DNA from: Terriglobia bacterium
GTDB taxonomy: Bacteria; Acidobacteriota; Terriglobia; UBA7540
Direction of reading: 5' to 3'
DNA: 64,000 bases
Assembly (NCBI GenBank): GCA_020073545.1
Contig: JAIQEZ010000001.1
Span: 33,430-97,429, forward strand
Below are positions 26,009-33,987 of the stretch, piece by piece. The notes under the pieces were generated by a model that was given only the letters and a program-made list of their open reading frames with translations, did no database searches and had not been told where the DNA came from. Position 1 is the stretch's first letter. The number at the start of each line of letters is the position of its first letter. The translations under genes and the position numbers were made by a program.

Positions 26009-26553
26009 ATGCGGAAACATACTACCTGGATAAGCTGTGCCGCTTTTTTTCCTGTGCGTGCTTGTGGGCGGGCCAGGCCTTGCGGACGACGGTAAACGTG
26101 CCGCTTGCGGGCATCGCAGGCCGCATCACGGTCGACGAGGTGGTCGGGCGGAAGCTTCAATCCGACCCGGTGTTGAAGCTTAAACTCTACCTGCTCAAAG
26201 TTGAAGACAGCCGGCCGCTCCAGGATTTGCAGTTGCGCTGTCGACGCGCAGTTGCGCAGCCCAACGCAGACCCCCTGCGCGCCTATAACACCTGCGCCCA
26301 GAGCCTCGCCGAGGCTGTGGCCCTCGTACCCAAGCTACCCTATGTGGCAAGCACGGAGACGGACCGCGAAGGGTTTTATACGTTTGAAAACGTCCCCACC
26401 ACAGGACGCTACCAGGTGGTGGGCGTCAAGCAGGTGGAAGGTGGCGAGCCTCTCGTGATTGTGGGTATCACGAATAAATTAAAAGCGGGCGAGCGCGTTA
26501 CGCTGCACCTTTCGGCAAACGACCCCTGGACGAGGGCCACCGTGGCACACTGA
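26009..26553 (+). pseudogene. exported carboxypeptidase-regulatory-like protein, frameshift in a T7 run
   Basis: ATG 26009 has GGAGG six bases upstream, and opens MRKHTTWISCAAFF, a good signal peptide start, but this frame stops soon after. One extra base in the T7 run at about 26042-26048 would join it to the long frame SCACLWAGQALRTTVNVPLAG. That frame continues as a ~180-residue protein with GIAGRITVDEVVG, a Cys pair and a beta region DREGFYTFENVPTTGRYQVVGV. The last part resembles CarboxypepD_reg-like domains. It may be an assembly error, slippage or decay. No specific function can be given. Confidence 0.55.
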
Positions 26554-26619
26554 CCTCAGGATCGAGCGCGGCACGGCTACCTGCCGAGATTCCCCGTTGC
26601 AGAGGGCGCCCTGCTGCGA

Positions 26620-27087
26620 TCAAACCGTGGACTTCATAGTGCTCTTCGCGTGCGAGGAAGCCGCTTGGTGCTCATACGCCCTGACCGTGTAGTAGATCGC
26701 CTTGTCGAAAAAGTTTCCGACCAAGCGCTGGAGTTCCCTTTCCTGATGCAATTCCACGGCGGAATCCATGAGGCCCACGGAACGAACGTAGTCGTGCAGG
26801 TGATTCTTGGTGGAGATCAGCGCAAAGACGACTTCATGCAGGGGAACGCCTTCCGCGAAGCGCCGCTTCGCCAGGTCGGTGTAGCTGGCCTCAATCGGTT
26901 CCTCACTCTTGTGGCTGAGCCAATGGCCGAGATTCCGATAAACGGAGTAGGTCCGATAATGCAGCTCTTCGTAAGTTAGATGATGGTAATGAGGAGTTCG
27001 CGGATTGCTCTGAAGACTCGCAATGAGTCCCTGGGTCAACTCGTCCGCGTGGTCTTCGATCATCTGCACCAGGCGAACAGAAAGCAT
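26620..27087 (-). CDS. RsbRD N-terminal-like (globin-fold sensor) protein
   Basis: 155 residues from ATG 27087 (GGGAGG upstream). All-helical: LVQMIEDHADELTQGLIASLQSNPRTPHYHHLTYEELHYRTYSVYRNLGHWL, then YTDLAKRRFAEGVPLHEVVFALISTKNHLHDYVRSVG. This matches the shape of RsbRD N-terminal domains, which sense input for stressosome or kinase partners. No output domain is attached. Tyr/His-rich helices may form a ligand pocket. Family assignment is moderately sure; no partner gene is adjacent. Confidence 0.7.
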   Translation of the reverse strand: MLSVRLVQMIEDHADELTQGLIASLQSNPRTPHYHHLTYEELHYRTYSVYRNLGHWLSHKSEEPIEASYTDLAKRRFAEGVPLHEVVFALISTKNHLHDYVRSVGLMDSAVELHQERELQRLVGNFFDKAIYYTVRAYEHQAASSHAKSTMKSTV

Positions 27088-27383
27088 GGCGTACCTCCCG
27101 GTTAACCTGCCGCTAGCTTGAGAAGTGAAACACGTTCGAGTATGTCCGCGGCCACCCTTCGGACCTTCGCTCGCGAGGTTGGGATGGACTAACCCGACTT
27201 GAGAGTAACCCCCGGTGCGGGGATAGTCAAGAGCAGCAGGCATCGGTGTCCTGGGCTGGTTCTCGTGATCAGCGTGTTTCGCCAGCGTGGCCGGTGGGTT
27301 ACCATCGCAGCTTGTTCGGGGCTCCGGCAATTTGTAGCAGCGCCTTCAAAGGTCATCACAGCGTTGAAGACTCGGAGGCTTCC

Positions 27384-27935
27384 ATGCAGGTTCCGATTCA
27401 CTTGGCGATTTCCTGGCTGATTGGCCACCGTCTGCCGGAGCGCCGCGATCGTCGCTTGGTGACCTGGGCAGGTGTGGCGCCGGACCTGGACGCGCTCTCC
27501 CTCCTGGGGGGAGCGGCAACGTACAGTGAGTATCACCACGTGCTGACGCACAGTGTGGTTGCAGCGGTCGTCGGAACCGTGATATGGACTGCGTGCGCTC
27601 GCGAGCGCTGGAAAGTTCTACTGTTCTCGCTGCTAGCCTTCCACCTTCACCTGGTGTGCGATCTCGTAAGCAGCGGCCGCGACTGGCCGGTTGTCTACTT
27701 TTATCCCTTCAGTCGGCATGAATATTACACACCCTATGACTGGCCGCTGGCCTCCCCGCAAAACGCCCTGGTGTGGCTGGCGGCGGTGGCGCTCACGGTG
27801 TGGATCGGCATCACACGCGGCAGGACTTTTGCGGAAGCCTTTCTGCCGGCCCGCGCGGACGCCGCCGTGGCAAAGGCCCTGCGCGGCATGTACACGCGCT
27901 TTCGGCGACCTTCACACCTGCGTAGTGCGGAGTGA
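27384..27935 (+). CDS. membrane-bound metal-dependent hydrolase-like protein (YdjM/DUF457 type)
   Basis: 183 residues from ATG 27384 (GGAGG upstream). N-terminal MQVPIHLAISWLIGHRLP, then VTWAGVAPDLDALSLL and YHHVLTHSVVAAVVG, the PDLD and HHxxTHS signatures of this family. Another His cluster follows in FHLHLVCDLVSSGRDWPVVYFYPFS. Several membrane spans. Biochemical role unknown. A second, more distant member lies at 30555-31571. Confidence 0.78.
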   Translation: MQVPIHLAISWLIGHRLPERRDRRLVTWAGVAPDLDALSLLGGAATYSEYHHVLTHSVVAAVVGTVIWTACARERWKVLLFSLLAFHLHLVCDLVSSGRDWPVVYFYPFSRHEYYTPYDWPLASPQNALVWLAAVALTVWIGITRGRTFAEAFLPARADAAVAKALRGMYTRFRRPSHLRSAE

Positions 27936-27990
27936 ATGACGGCCTGGTTTCTTGTGAAACACCGTTCCCTTCCTGCTTGCTGGTGGTAAC

Positions 27991-28794
27991 ATGCGCGTGG
28001 AGGCCGCCATGGCTCCCTGCCGCCGCCGCCCGCCCCGGACGTTGAGGTCGTTCCTGCTGATCGTTCTTCTGCTCCCTTGCAGCTTTCCTTTCCCGCCGCT
28101 TGGCGGGTCGGAGCTGAGGAACGCGCGTTCCACTGCTGACTCCGCAGAGTCGCCGGCGACTCGCGAGGCGCGGGGGCGAATGGTGCAAGAGCAGATCATT
28201 GCCCGCGGGATTCGAGACCCGCGCCTGCTGGAGGCCTTGCGAAGGATTCCGCGTCACCGGTTCGTGCCGCCGGAAATGCAGCCCGTTGCTTACCAGGACA
28301 CGCCTCTGCCCATAGGCCTCGGCCAAACCATCTCTCAGCCCTATGTGGTGGCTTTCATGACGGAGGCCCTGGAATTGAAACCGCAGGATCGCGTGCTCGA
28401 GATTGGCACGGGTTCAGGCTACCAGGCGGCGGTGTTGTCGCTACTGGTACGCGAGGTTTATTCGATGGAGATCGTGGAGCGGCTGGGCAAGGAGGCGGAG
28501 GCGAGGCTGAAGGAAATGGGCTACAACAACGTGCGGGTTCGGATCGGCAATGGCTATCGCGGCTGGCCGGAAGCGGCGCCCTTCGACGCCATCATCGTGA
28601 CGGCTGCGCCGGAGGACGTGCCACCTGCCCTCGTCGAACAACTCCGCGTGGGAGGTCGCATGGTGGTTCCGGTCGGCCGCTTCGAGCAGGATTTGATCCG
28701 CATTCGCCGCGCTCCGAAAGGGCTCGAGCGGGAGAATCTGCTGCCGGTCCGTTTTGTTCCCATGGTGGGCGAAAGTGAAAGAGCGCCCAAGTAG
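27991..28794 (+). CDS. pcm: protein-L-isoaspartate O-methyltransferase
   Basis: 267 residues. PCMT motifs: MVQEQIIARGIRDPRLLEALRRIPRHRFVPP, LPIGLGQTISQPYVVAFMTEAL, SAM motif VLEIGTGSGYQAAVLSLL, and the C-terminal FDAIIVTAAPEDVPPALVEQL. It methylates damaged isoaspartyl residues for repair. The first ~55 residues form a basic stretch plus a hydrophobic, signal-like segment (SFLLIVLLLPCSFPFPP), suggesting export or anchoring. That is unusual for the cytosolic enzyme but seen in several soil bacteria. Confidence 0.92.
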   Translation: MRVEAAMAPCRRRPPRTLRSFLLIVLLLPCSFPFPPLGGSELRNARSTADSAESPATREARGRMVQEQIIARGIRDPRLLEALRRIPRHRFVPPEMQPVAYQDTPLPIGLGQTISQPYVVAFMTEALELKPQDRVLEIGTGSGYQAAVLSLLVREVYSMEIVERLGKEAEARLKEMGYNNVRVRIGNGYRGWPEAAPFDAIIVTAAPEDVPPALVEQLRVGGRMVVPVGRFEQDLIRIRRAPKGLERENLLPVRFVPMVGESERAPK

Positions 28795-28920
28795 CGCGGT
28801 CGCTCGGTTCTGCGCCGGCATGATTCCGCGTGTTCCCGCTTGTTGATCCCGTGCAAAACATGGTGGGCGTGAAGCACGGAAGCCGGTAGGGCGCGCGGGG
28901 ACGGGGGGCTCTGCCGCTAC

Positions 28921-29652
28921 TCAGTCCCGCTTGATCAGGGCGGCAGCGTGGCGTTCCATCTCGGAGGCTGCGGTGACGTGCTCGGGATAGTTCACCACCT
29001 GAATTTCCGCCGTGAAGCGGTTGGTGGCGCCGGAAGCGTCCGCAAGGCCTTCGGAAAGCCGGTCGGCGGCTTGCTGGGCCACCGCTCGGCTGGTGTTGGG
29101 CAGGACGATAGCGAAAACGTCGACGGAGAGACGGTAAAGAGAGTCTTCCCCGCGCAGTTTTCGCCCGAGAACCTTAGCGGCGTCGCCGAGGGCCACCTGG
29201 GCCTGCGGGCCTTGGGCGAACGGCTTCGCAGGGTCCAGGCGCACGAGGATGAGAGAGAGCGGCTCGTTCGTCTGGTGGGTGCGGCGAAAGTCCATGGCGA
29301 GCCGATCCTGAAAATGGCTTAGTCCCAACAAGGTTCCCAGCAGTTCGGCGCTCGACTGCTCCTGGAGGCGCGCCATCTGTCCCCTTTCCTCGAAAAGTCT
29401 GGTGCGGAGCTGTTGGACCACGCGCTGCCGGTTCACCAGATAAGCCACCATGAGGATACACAGTACGCAAAAGCCAAAGAACAGAGCGCGCGAGGGCGGT
29501 GCAGCCGGCCCTGCGGTCTTGCCGAAGACCATGGGATACATCAGCAAGGCCATGCCCGCTCCCAGGATGAGGATCATCCCGAGCGCCAGCAAGAACAACT
29601 GCCGGTCGCGACGCTGAAGCGTCTGCTGATTGAGCTTGTCAAAGACATCCAT
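28921..29652 (-). CDS. membrane protein with degenerate GGDEF domain
   Basis: 243 residues from ATG 29652 (AGGAG upstream). Two N-terminal membrane spans (about 18-38 and 50-70), a coiled linker (QQLRTRLFEERGQMARLQEQ), then a GGDEF-fold domain (FQDRLAMDFRRTHQTNEPLSLILVRLD; LRGEDSLYRLSVDVFAIVLPNTS). The GGDEF loop reads LSVDVF, so cyclase activity is not expected. It may act as a nucleotide sensor or scaffold. Confidence 0.72.
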   Translation of the reverse strand: MDVFDKLNQQTLQRRDRQLFLLALGMILILGAGMALLMYPMVFGKTAGPAAPPSRALFFGFCVLCILMVAYLVNRQRVVQQLRTRLFEERGQMARLQEQSSAELLGTLLGLSHFQDRLAMDFRRTHQTNEPLSLILVRLDPAKPFAQGPQAQVALGDAAKVLGRKLRGEDSLYRLSVDVFAIVLPNTSRAVAQQAADRLSEGLADASGATNRFTAEIQVVNYPEHVTAASEMERHAAALIKRD

Positions 29653-29923
29653 GGGTAGCTCCTCGCAAGAGGGAATGCGAAACAGCCCTCGTCGGCAGCA
29701 ATCCTTCAGCACCCAGCGCTGCTGACGTCGCGGATGCGTCCTATAACACTCCTCGGCTGCTGTGTCAATCGGGACCTGCAGTGTGTGCCAGGAGCGACGC
29801 AGCGCGCCGTGCACCAAGCAGCAGTCTCCCGGGTTGCGGCGCGGAAGGGCGTTCGGGCGTTGCGCAGTTCGGTACGACCGCATAGAATGTGCGGTCCTCA
29901 ACGCGGGGCGCAAGCTGGCAAGC

Positions 29924-30532
29924 ATGCTGAAGTCTCTCTCCACGAAACTCGGCCAAGTGCTGGTCCTCTACGGGGGTTGGGGATTGTTCGCGATGTCGTT
30001 TCTGGACTCTTCGTTCATTCCGTTTCCGGTCGTGAATGATTTGGCCCTCATGGTAATGGCCAGCAAGCAGCCTGCCCGGTGGCCTTTCTATGGGCTCCAG
30101 AGCACGCTGGGCTCGATCTGCGGGGCGTATCTCCTATACGGAATCGCCCGCAGGGGTGGAACCTTCTTCTGGCGCCAGACTACGCCGCAGGCCGTCACCC
30201 ACGTCCAAGGTTGGCTGCGACGAAACGATTTCGTGGCGATTCTGGTGGCGTCGTTGCTTCCTCCGCCGGCGCCGCTGAAAGTGTTCATCCTGACCGCCGG
30301 TCTGCTGCGTGTCAACGCGCTGCACTTCGGCTTGGCGCTGCTGGCGGGCCGCGGGCTGAGATTCGCCGCGGAGGCGTGGCTGGGCGCGCACTACGGCGTC
30401 CGGGCGCAGGATTACTTGCGTCACAATTTGGGCTGGGCGTCGCTGGCCACCGCGGTCATGGTGATTGGGATGGCGCTGCTCTATCGGTGGTGGAAGCGCC
30501 GGTTCGACGGGAACTCACCTCAGGCTGCATAG
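29924..30532 (+). CDS. YqaA/DedA-like VTT-domain membrane protein
   Basis: 202 residues from ATG 29924. About five hydrophobic segments with VTT/DedA-like features: GGWGLFAMSFLDSSFIPFPVVNDLALM, then LLPPPAPLKVFILTAGLLRVNALHFGLALLAGRGLRF. Relatives are half-transporters or scramblases; no substrate can be assigned. The region upstream, to 29653, is the divergent gap with the GGDEF-like gene. Confidence 0.8.
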   Translation: MLKSLSTKLGQVLVLYGGWGLFAMSFLDSSFIPFPVVNDLALMVMASKQPARWPFYGLQSTLGSICGAYLLYGIARRGGTFFWRQTTPQAVTHVQGWLRRNDFVAILVASLLPPPAPLKVFILTAGLLRVNALHFGLALLAGRGLRFAAEAWLGAHYGVRAQDYLRHNLGWASLATAVMVIGMALLYRWWKRRFDGNSPQAA

Positions 30533-30554
30533 CAGAATCATACTGCAACGCGAT

Positions 30555-31571
30555 TCAATCCTCGCCTGGCCGCACTGGCGAGGCGAAGCGGAAGGATTCC
30601 GAGCGGGTCTGCCGCGTGTTGTCCAGTTCGATCTCCGCCACGAAACTTCGAGACTGCGCAGAGCCGCGATAAAACCTCAAATCACGCAAGCTCACCAGAA
30701 AACCCTCGCCACTCTCATCGACCTTTCCCCACGGAAAACGGGCAAAGTCCATAAAGATGCGGCCGGTGCGAGTCTGCATGGCAGCTTCGAGCGCGGGTGA
30801 CGGCTCCGGCTTGTTGAATGTCCGGATTGTTTCCGGAGGGTTATCCGGATCCAACGCGTTCACGTGCAGGACGAGGAAGGACGTCTCGGTTTCGACCACA
30901 CCGGTCCATGCGAAAGGATTCCCCGGAGATGGGAAAGCTCCGAACCTCTGCGGGTTCTGATCGGAATAGGTGCGGCTGTCAAGGATGCTCAGCGCGCGCC
31001 GGTGGGCGAAGTCGCGCACCCCCCACAACAGCGTCATCGCGCAGAGGGAGAAGACCGCGCCACGCATCGGGCGCGGCTTGCGTGCGCCGACTTCTTCTGA
31101 AACCAGCCGCAGTACCCAGGGTACTCCCATCCCCAGGGCCAGCAAAACCAGCAAGGGCGGGTCGAAAATGAACATGATATCCGCCGCATACCAGCGTCCA
31201 CTGAAGGGCAGGAAGGGACGAACGCCATACGAGTTGGTGAAGTCGAGCAGCAGGTGGCTGGCGGTTCCCAGGAACGCTGCCAGCATCAGCCACCCGGCAT
31301 TCAGGGGAAGGTTGGGCCTGGGGCGAACCCTCTTGCCCATAAAGTACATAACACTTGATAGGATAATGGACAATACTATGATGCCCAGGAAAGAATGGGT
31401 AATACCTCGATGGTATTTCAGGTAAGTCGCACTATCCTTGAGGCGCGCCACCAGATCGATATCCGGAGCATTGGCGCCCAATATCACCGTGAGCGTGGCA
31501 AAACGCGTCTTCCGGTTGAGCCCCGTGTGGCTGATGGCTATCGCGGTCAGGGTGTGAGTCAGGTTATCCAC
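30555..31571 (-). CDS. membrane-bound metal-dependent hydrolase-like protein (DUF457/YbcI type)
   Basis: 338 residues, GTG start. Opens MDNLTHTLTAIAISHTGLNRK, then LGANAPDIDLVARL and KYHRGITHSFLGI, the conserved acidic and His motifs, followed by HLLLDFTNSYGVRPFLPFSGRWYAADIMF. Four to five membrane spans come first; the last ~140 residues form a soluble, extracytoplasmic-looking domain. Function unknown. Probably co-transcribed with the lipid kinase gene upstream. Confidence 0.82.
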   Translation of the reverse strand: MDNLTHTLTAIAISHTGLNRKTRFATLTVILGANAPDIDLVARLKDSATYLKYHRGITHSFLGIIVLSIILSSVMYFMGKRVRPRPNLPLNAGWLMLAAFLGTASHLLLDFTNSYGVRPFLPFSGRWYAADIMFIFDPPLLVLLALGMGVPWVLRLVSEEVGARKPRPMRGAVFSLCAMTLLWGVRDFAHRRALSILDSRTYSDQNPQRFGAFPSPGNPFAWTGVVETETSFLVLHVNALDPDNPPETIRTFNKPEPSPALEAAMQTRTGRIFMDFARFPWGKVDESGEGFLVSLRDLRFYRGSAQSRSFVAEIELDNTRQTRSESFRFASPVRPGED

Positions 31572-31652
31572 GTTTGCGTCCGGCTCCCCGAGAGAGAAGA
31601 CAAATGCTATATTACGCCTGACGCGCTTGCAGAATCGATCTCGGACTTCGCG

Positions 31653-32591
31653 TCACGGCACGAGGACGGTAAGCGCGTCCGGCACGATTTCGAACGTGGC
31701 GGGCAGCGCCCCCGCCAGTTCGCCATCGAGCTCGAAGCGAATGGTCGTGGCGGTGTCACCGGGAGTACAGACCACCTGGGCGCTTTGGTGGAGCTCGACA
31801 TCCCTCAGGCGCAAGTGCTGGCGTGCCAGCGTGGCCAAGGCGTAAAACAGATAGCGCGCGCGGCTGCGGCTCGAGAACGAACACACGGCGAAGCGCGGGG
31901 CAAAGAGGTCTGCGCTGGGCGCGAGATGGAGCCAGCCGGCATAGAGCCGGGTGCGATGAACGACCGCGAAAGTGCCCTGCTGCGCGTGGCCGTCCAGCCG
32001 GCAGGAAAACGTCGGGAAGGGATAGCGCAGGAGCTGGCGGAAGGCTTCCAGCACATAGCCGGCGACGCCAAAACCGAGCTTGAGTCGGGAAGAAAGCTTG
32101 TAGACGATGTGTGCGTCAAAGCCGACCCCCGCCACGCTGGCGTAATACCGGCAGAACACCTCCGTCGAGGAATTGCCGCCCTCCCGCGGAGACCGCGCAC
32201 CACCCCACCGAGCCCGCCCCAGGGCAATGCGCCGCGGTGACCATTGCGGAAGCTGGCGGGCCGCGCGCATGAGACTGTGGGGCAGCCGTAACTCCCTGGC
32301 GAGGATGTTCGCCGTACCGCTGGGTAGAATGCCCAGGGGAATCTGACTCGGCGCGAGGCCATTTATAACCTCGTTGATGGTGCCATCGCCGCCGCAGACG
32401 AGGACGAGGTCTACACCACGGATGACCGCACCGTGTGCCAACTCCTGTGCCATGGCTGGTCGCGTGGTGGGAGCCAGTTCGACTTCAATCCCCGCGTCGC
32501 GCAGCATGCCCGAAACCTGCCGGACTTCTCGCTCCCGCTTCGCAGGCTGCCGCCCGGCAATCGGATTGTAAATCAGTGTGGCTTTTTTCAA
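31653..32591 (-). CDS. diacylglycerol kinase family lipid kinase (YegS/BmrU-like)
   Basis: 312 residues, TTG start. Catalytic-domain motifs: ATLIYNPIAG at the N-terminus, LVLVCGGDGTINEVINGL (nucleotide-binding GGDGT) and LGILPSGTANILARELRLP, then the lipid-binding C-domain. Related enzymes phosphorylate diacylglycerol or other lipids. An insertion of charged residues near 155 (ALGRARWGGARSPREGG) is slightly unusual. Transcribed in the same direction as the DUF457 gene downstream. Confidence 0.88.
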   Translation of the reverse strand: MKKATLIYNPIAGRQPAKREREVRQVSGMLRDAGIEVELAPTTRPAMAQELAHGAVIRGVDLVLVCGGDGTINEVINGLAPSQIPLGILPSGTANILARELRLPHSLMRAARQLPQWSPRRIALGRARWGGARSPREGGNSSTEVFCRYYASVAGVGFDAHIVYKLSSRLKLGFGVAGYVLEAFRQLLRYPFPTFSCRLDGHAQQGTFAVVHRTRLYAGWLHLAPSADLFAPRFAVCSFSSRSRARYLFYALATLARQHLRLRDVELHQSAQVVCTPGDTATTIRFELDGELAGALPATFEIVPDALTVLVP

Positions 32592-32684
32592 GGAGAGGCC
32601 AGTGACTGCGGAAGGGAGTATGTTCCTTCAGGCCGGCGGAATCCTGGCGCGTTACAGCCCGAGCCGAAAGGCATCCGGGGCTTT

Positions 32685-33077
32685 TCACGGCAGCGCCATG
32701 ACGTCAGCGCCGGTGACAACTTTCTTCGCGGTCAGGTCGCCGGTTTTCTTTTCCTTTTGAACATCCACCCAAACTTCGTCGCCCATTTTGAATTGGTCGA
32801 GCGAACTGGTTTTGCCGTCCCGGATGAACTTGGTTTTCTTTCCGAGTTTCAAGGTCTGGTCCGTGCCGAACTTGGTCTTCGTCAGGATCATCTCCTTCTC
32901 GTTCAGCTCCTTGATAACTCCGTAAAGAAAACCCTGATATATGCGCGCCGTGGATGAGGGATCCCCAAAACGTGCGTTGGACGCCTTGGGGGGCTCCTTT
33001 TCCTGCTGCGCTGCCGCCGGAGCGGCCAGCCGCGCAACTCCGAGAGCAATCGCCATCAGAATCGTTTGAAGCTTCAT
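32685..33077 (-). CDS. small exported protein of unknown function (DUF5666-like beta fold)
   Basis: 130 residues from ATG 33077. Signal peptide with AAPAAAQQ cleavage region, a short linker, then beta-strand repeats: YGVIKELNEKEMILTKTKFGTDQTLKLGKKTKFIRDGKTSSLDQFKMGDEVWVDVQ. This resembles the OB-like DUF5666 proteins of periplasmic or outer-surface location. No catalytic motif. Likely first gene of the operon running to the lipid kinase. Confidence 0.68.
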   Translation of the reverse strand: MKLQTILMAIALGVARLAAPAAAQQEKEPPKASNARFGDPSSTARIYQGFLYGVIKELNEKEMILTKTKFGTDQTLKLGKKTKFIRDGKTSSLDQFKMGDEVWVDVQKEKKTGDLTAKKVVTGADVMALP

Positions 33078-33210
33078 GGACCCGGATACTCCGCCAGGTT
33101 CTTCCTTCCTCAAAACGACACTAGCAGCCGGATTGCAGGCGTGTCAAGGTGCGTCGCAGATTGCTCAAGCAAAGCGGGGGATTCGCGGAGCCCGACGGCA
33201 ATAAGCACCT

Positions 33211-33232
33211 GCCCCCTTTGGCGGGGGCTTTT
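33211..33232 (+). terminator. terminator-like hairpin upstream of yqeY
   Basis: GCCCCC (33211-33216) pairs with GGGGGC (33223-33228), followed by TTTT on the plus strand. No plus-strand gene ends nearby, so it is either a chance hairpin or an attenuator in the 340-base gap before yqeY, in which nothing else is seen. Confidence 0.35.
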
Positions 33233-33420
33233 CGACAACCGGGATCGATGATTCGCCCAGCCTTCTTGCGATTCTGGCCGAGTGGCGTCCACCCGCGGAA
33301 CCCCGGCCGTAGCGCCTTGGAGATAGCGCGTGGTTGTTCGGGCCCCGCCGCGCGATGCCCAGTTCCGGAGCGTGGTCTTTGTGGTATAGTCGCGTGGAAA
33401 TTTCGCAAGGAAAAGTTACT

Positions 33421-33870
33421 ATGTCTATCGTTGAAAAAACTGAAAGAGATTTGGTGGCGGCTCTCAAGGCGCAGGAGGCACTCAAGCTTTCCGTGCTGCG
33501 CATGATGAAAGCCGCTCTGGTGAACAAGAAAGTCGAGCTGGGCAAAGTGCTCGATGACCCGGAAGCGCTGGCCGTCCTGCGGACTCTCGTAAAGCAGCGC
33601 CACGAGTCTGCCGAGGCCTTCCGCAAAGGCGGAAGAGACGACTTGGCGGACAAGGAAGAGGCCGAGATCAAGATTGTCGAAGGCTATCTACCTGCCGCGG
33701 CGAGTGAGGAAGAAATCGATGCGGCCGTTGCCGCCGCCATCGCCGAGACCGGCGCCAGCACGGCGAAGGATCTCGGCAAGGCCATGAAGGCGGCCATGGC
33801 GAAGCTGGCAGGCAAGAATGTTGACGGCAGGCGCGTGAATGAAAAGGCCCGTGCCAGGCTGGGTGGATGA
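33421..33870 (+). CDS. yqeY: GatB/YqeY domain protein
   Basis: 149 residues from ATG 33421 (AAGGAA upstream). YqeY fold: LVAALKAQEALKLSVLRMMKAALVNKKVEL, TLVKQRHESAEAFRKGGRDDLADKEEAEIKIVEGYLP, then a tail with KDLGKAMKAAMAKLAGKNVDGRRVNEKARARL. Resembles the tRNA-binding tail of the amidotransferase subunit GatB; the role of the free protein is unsettled. Normal length. Confidence 0.93.
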   Translation: MSIVEKTERDLVAALKAQEALKLSVLRMMKAALVNKKVELGKVLDDPEALAVLRTLVKQRHESAEAFRKGGRDDLADKEEAEIKIVEGYLPAAASEEEIDAAVAAAIAETGASTAKDLGKAMKAAMAKLAGKNVDGRRVNEKARARLGG

Positions 33871-33987
33871 CGGCGAGCCGTCCGCCCTCGTGCACGTGTC
33901 ACCTTGAACTTTGAGTGATCGCGGGAGTGAAATCATTGTCAGGGAGCGATCTAGCCCGAGGCTTAGCGACGTCGAGGAACAAAGACT

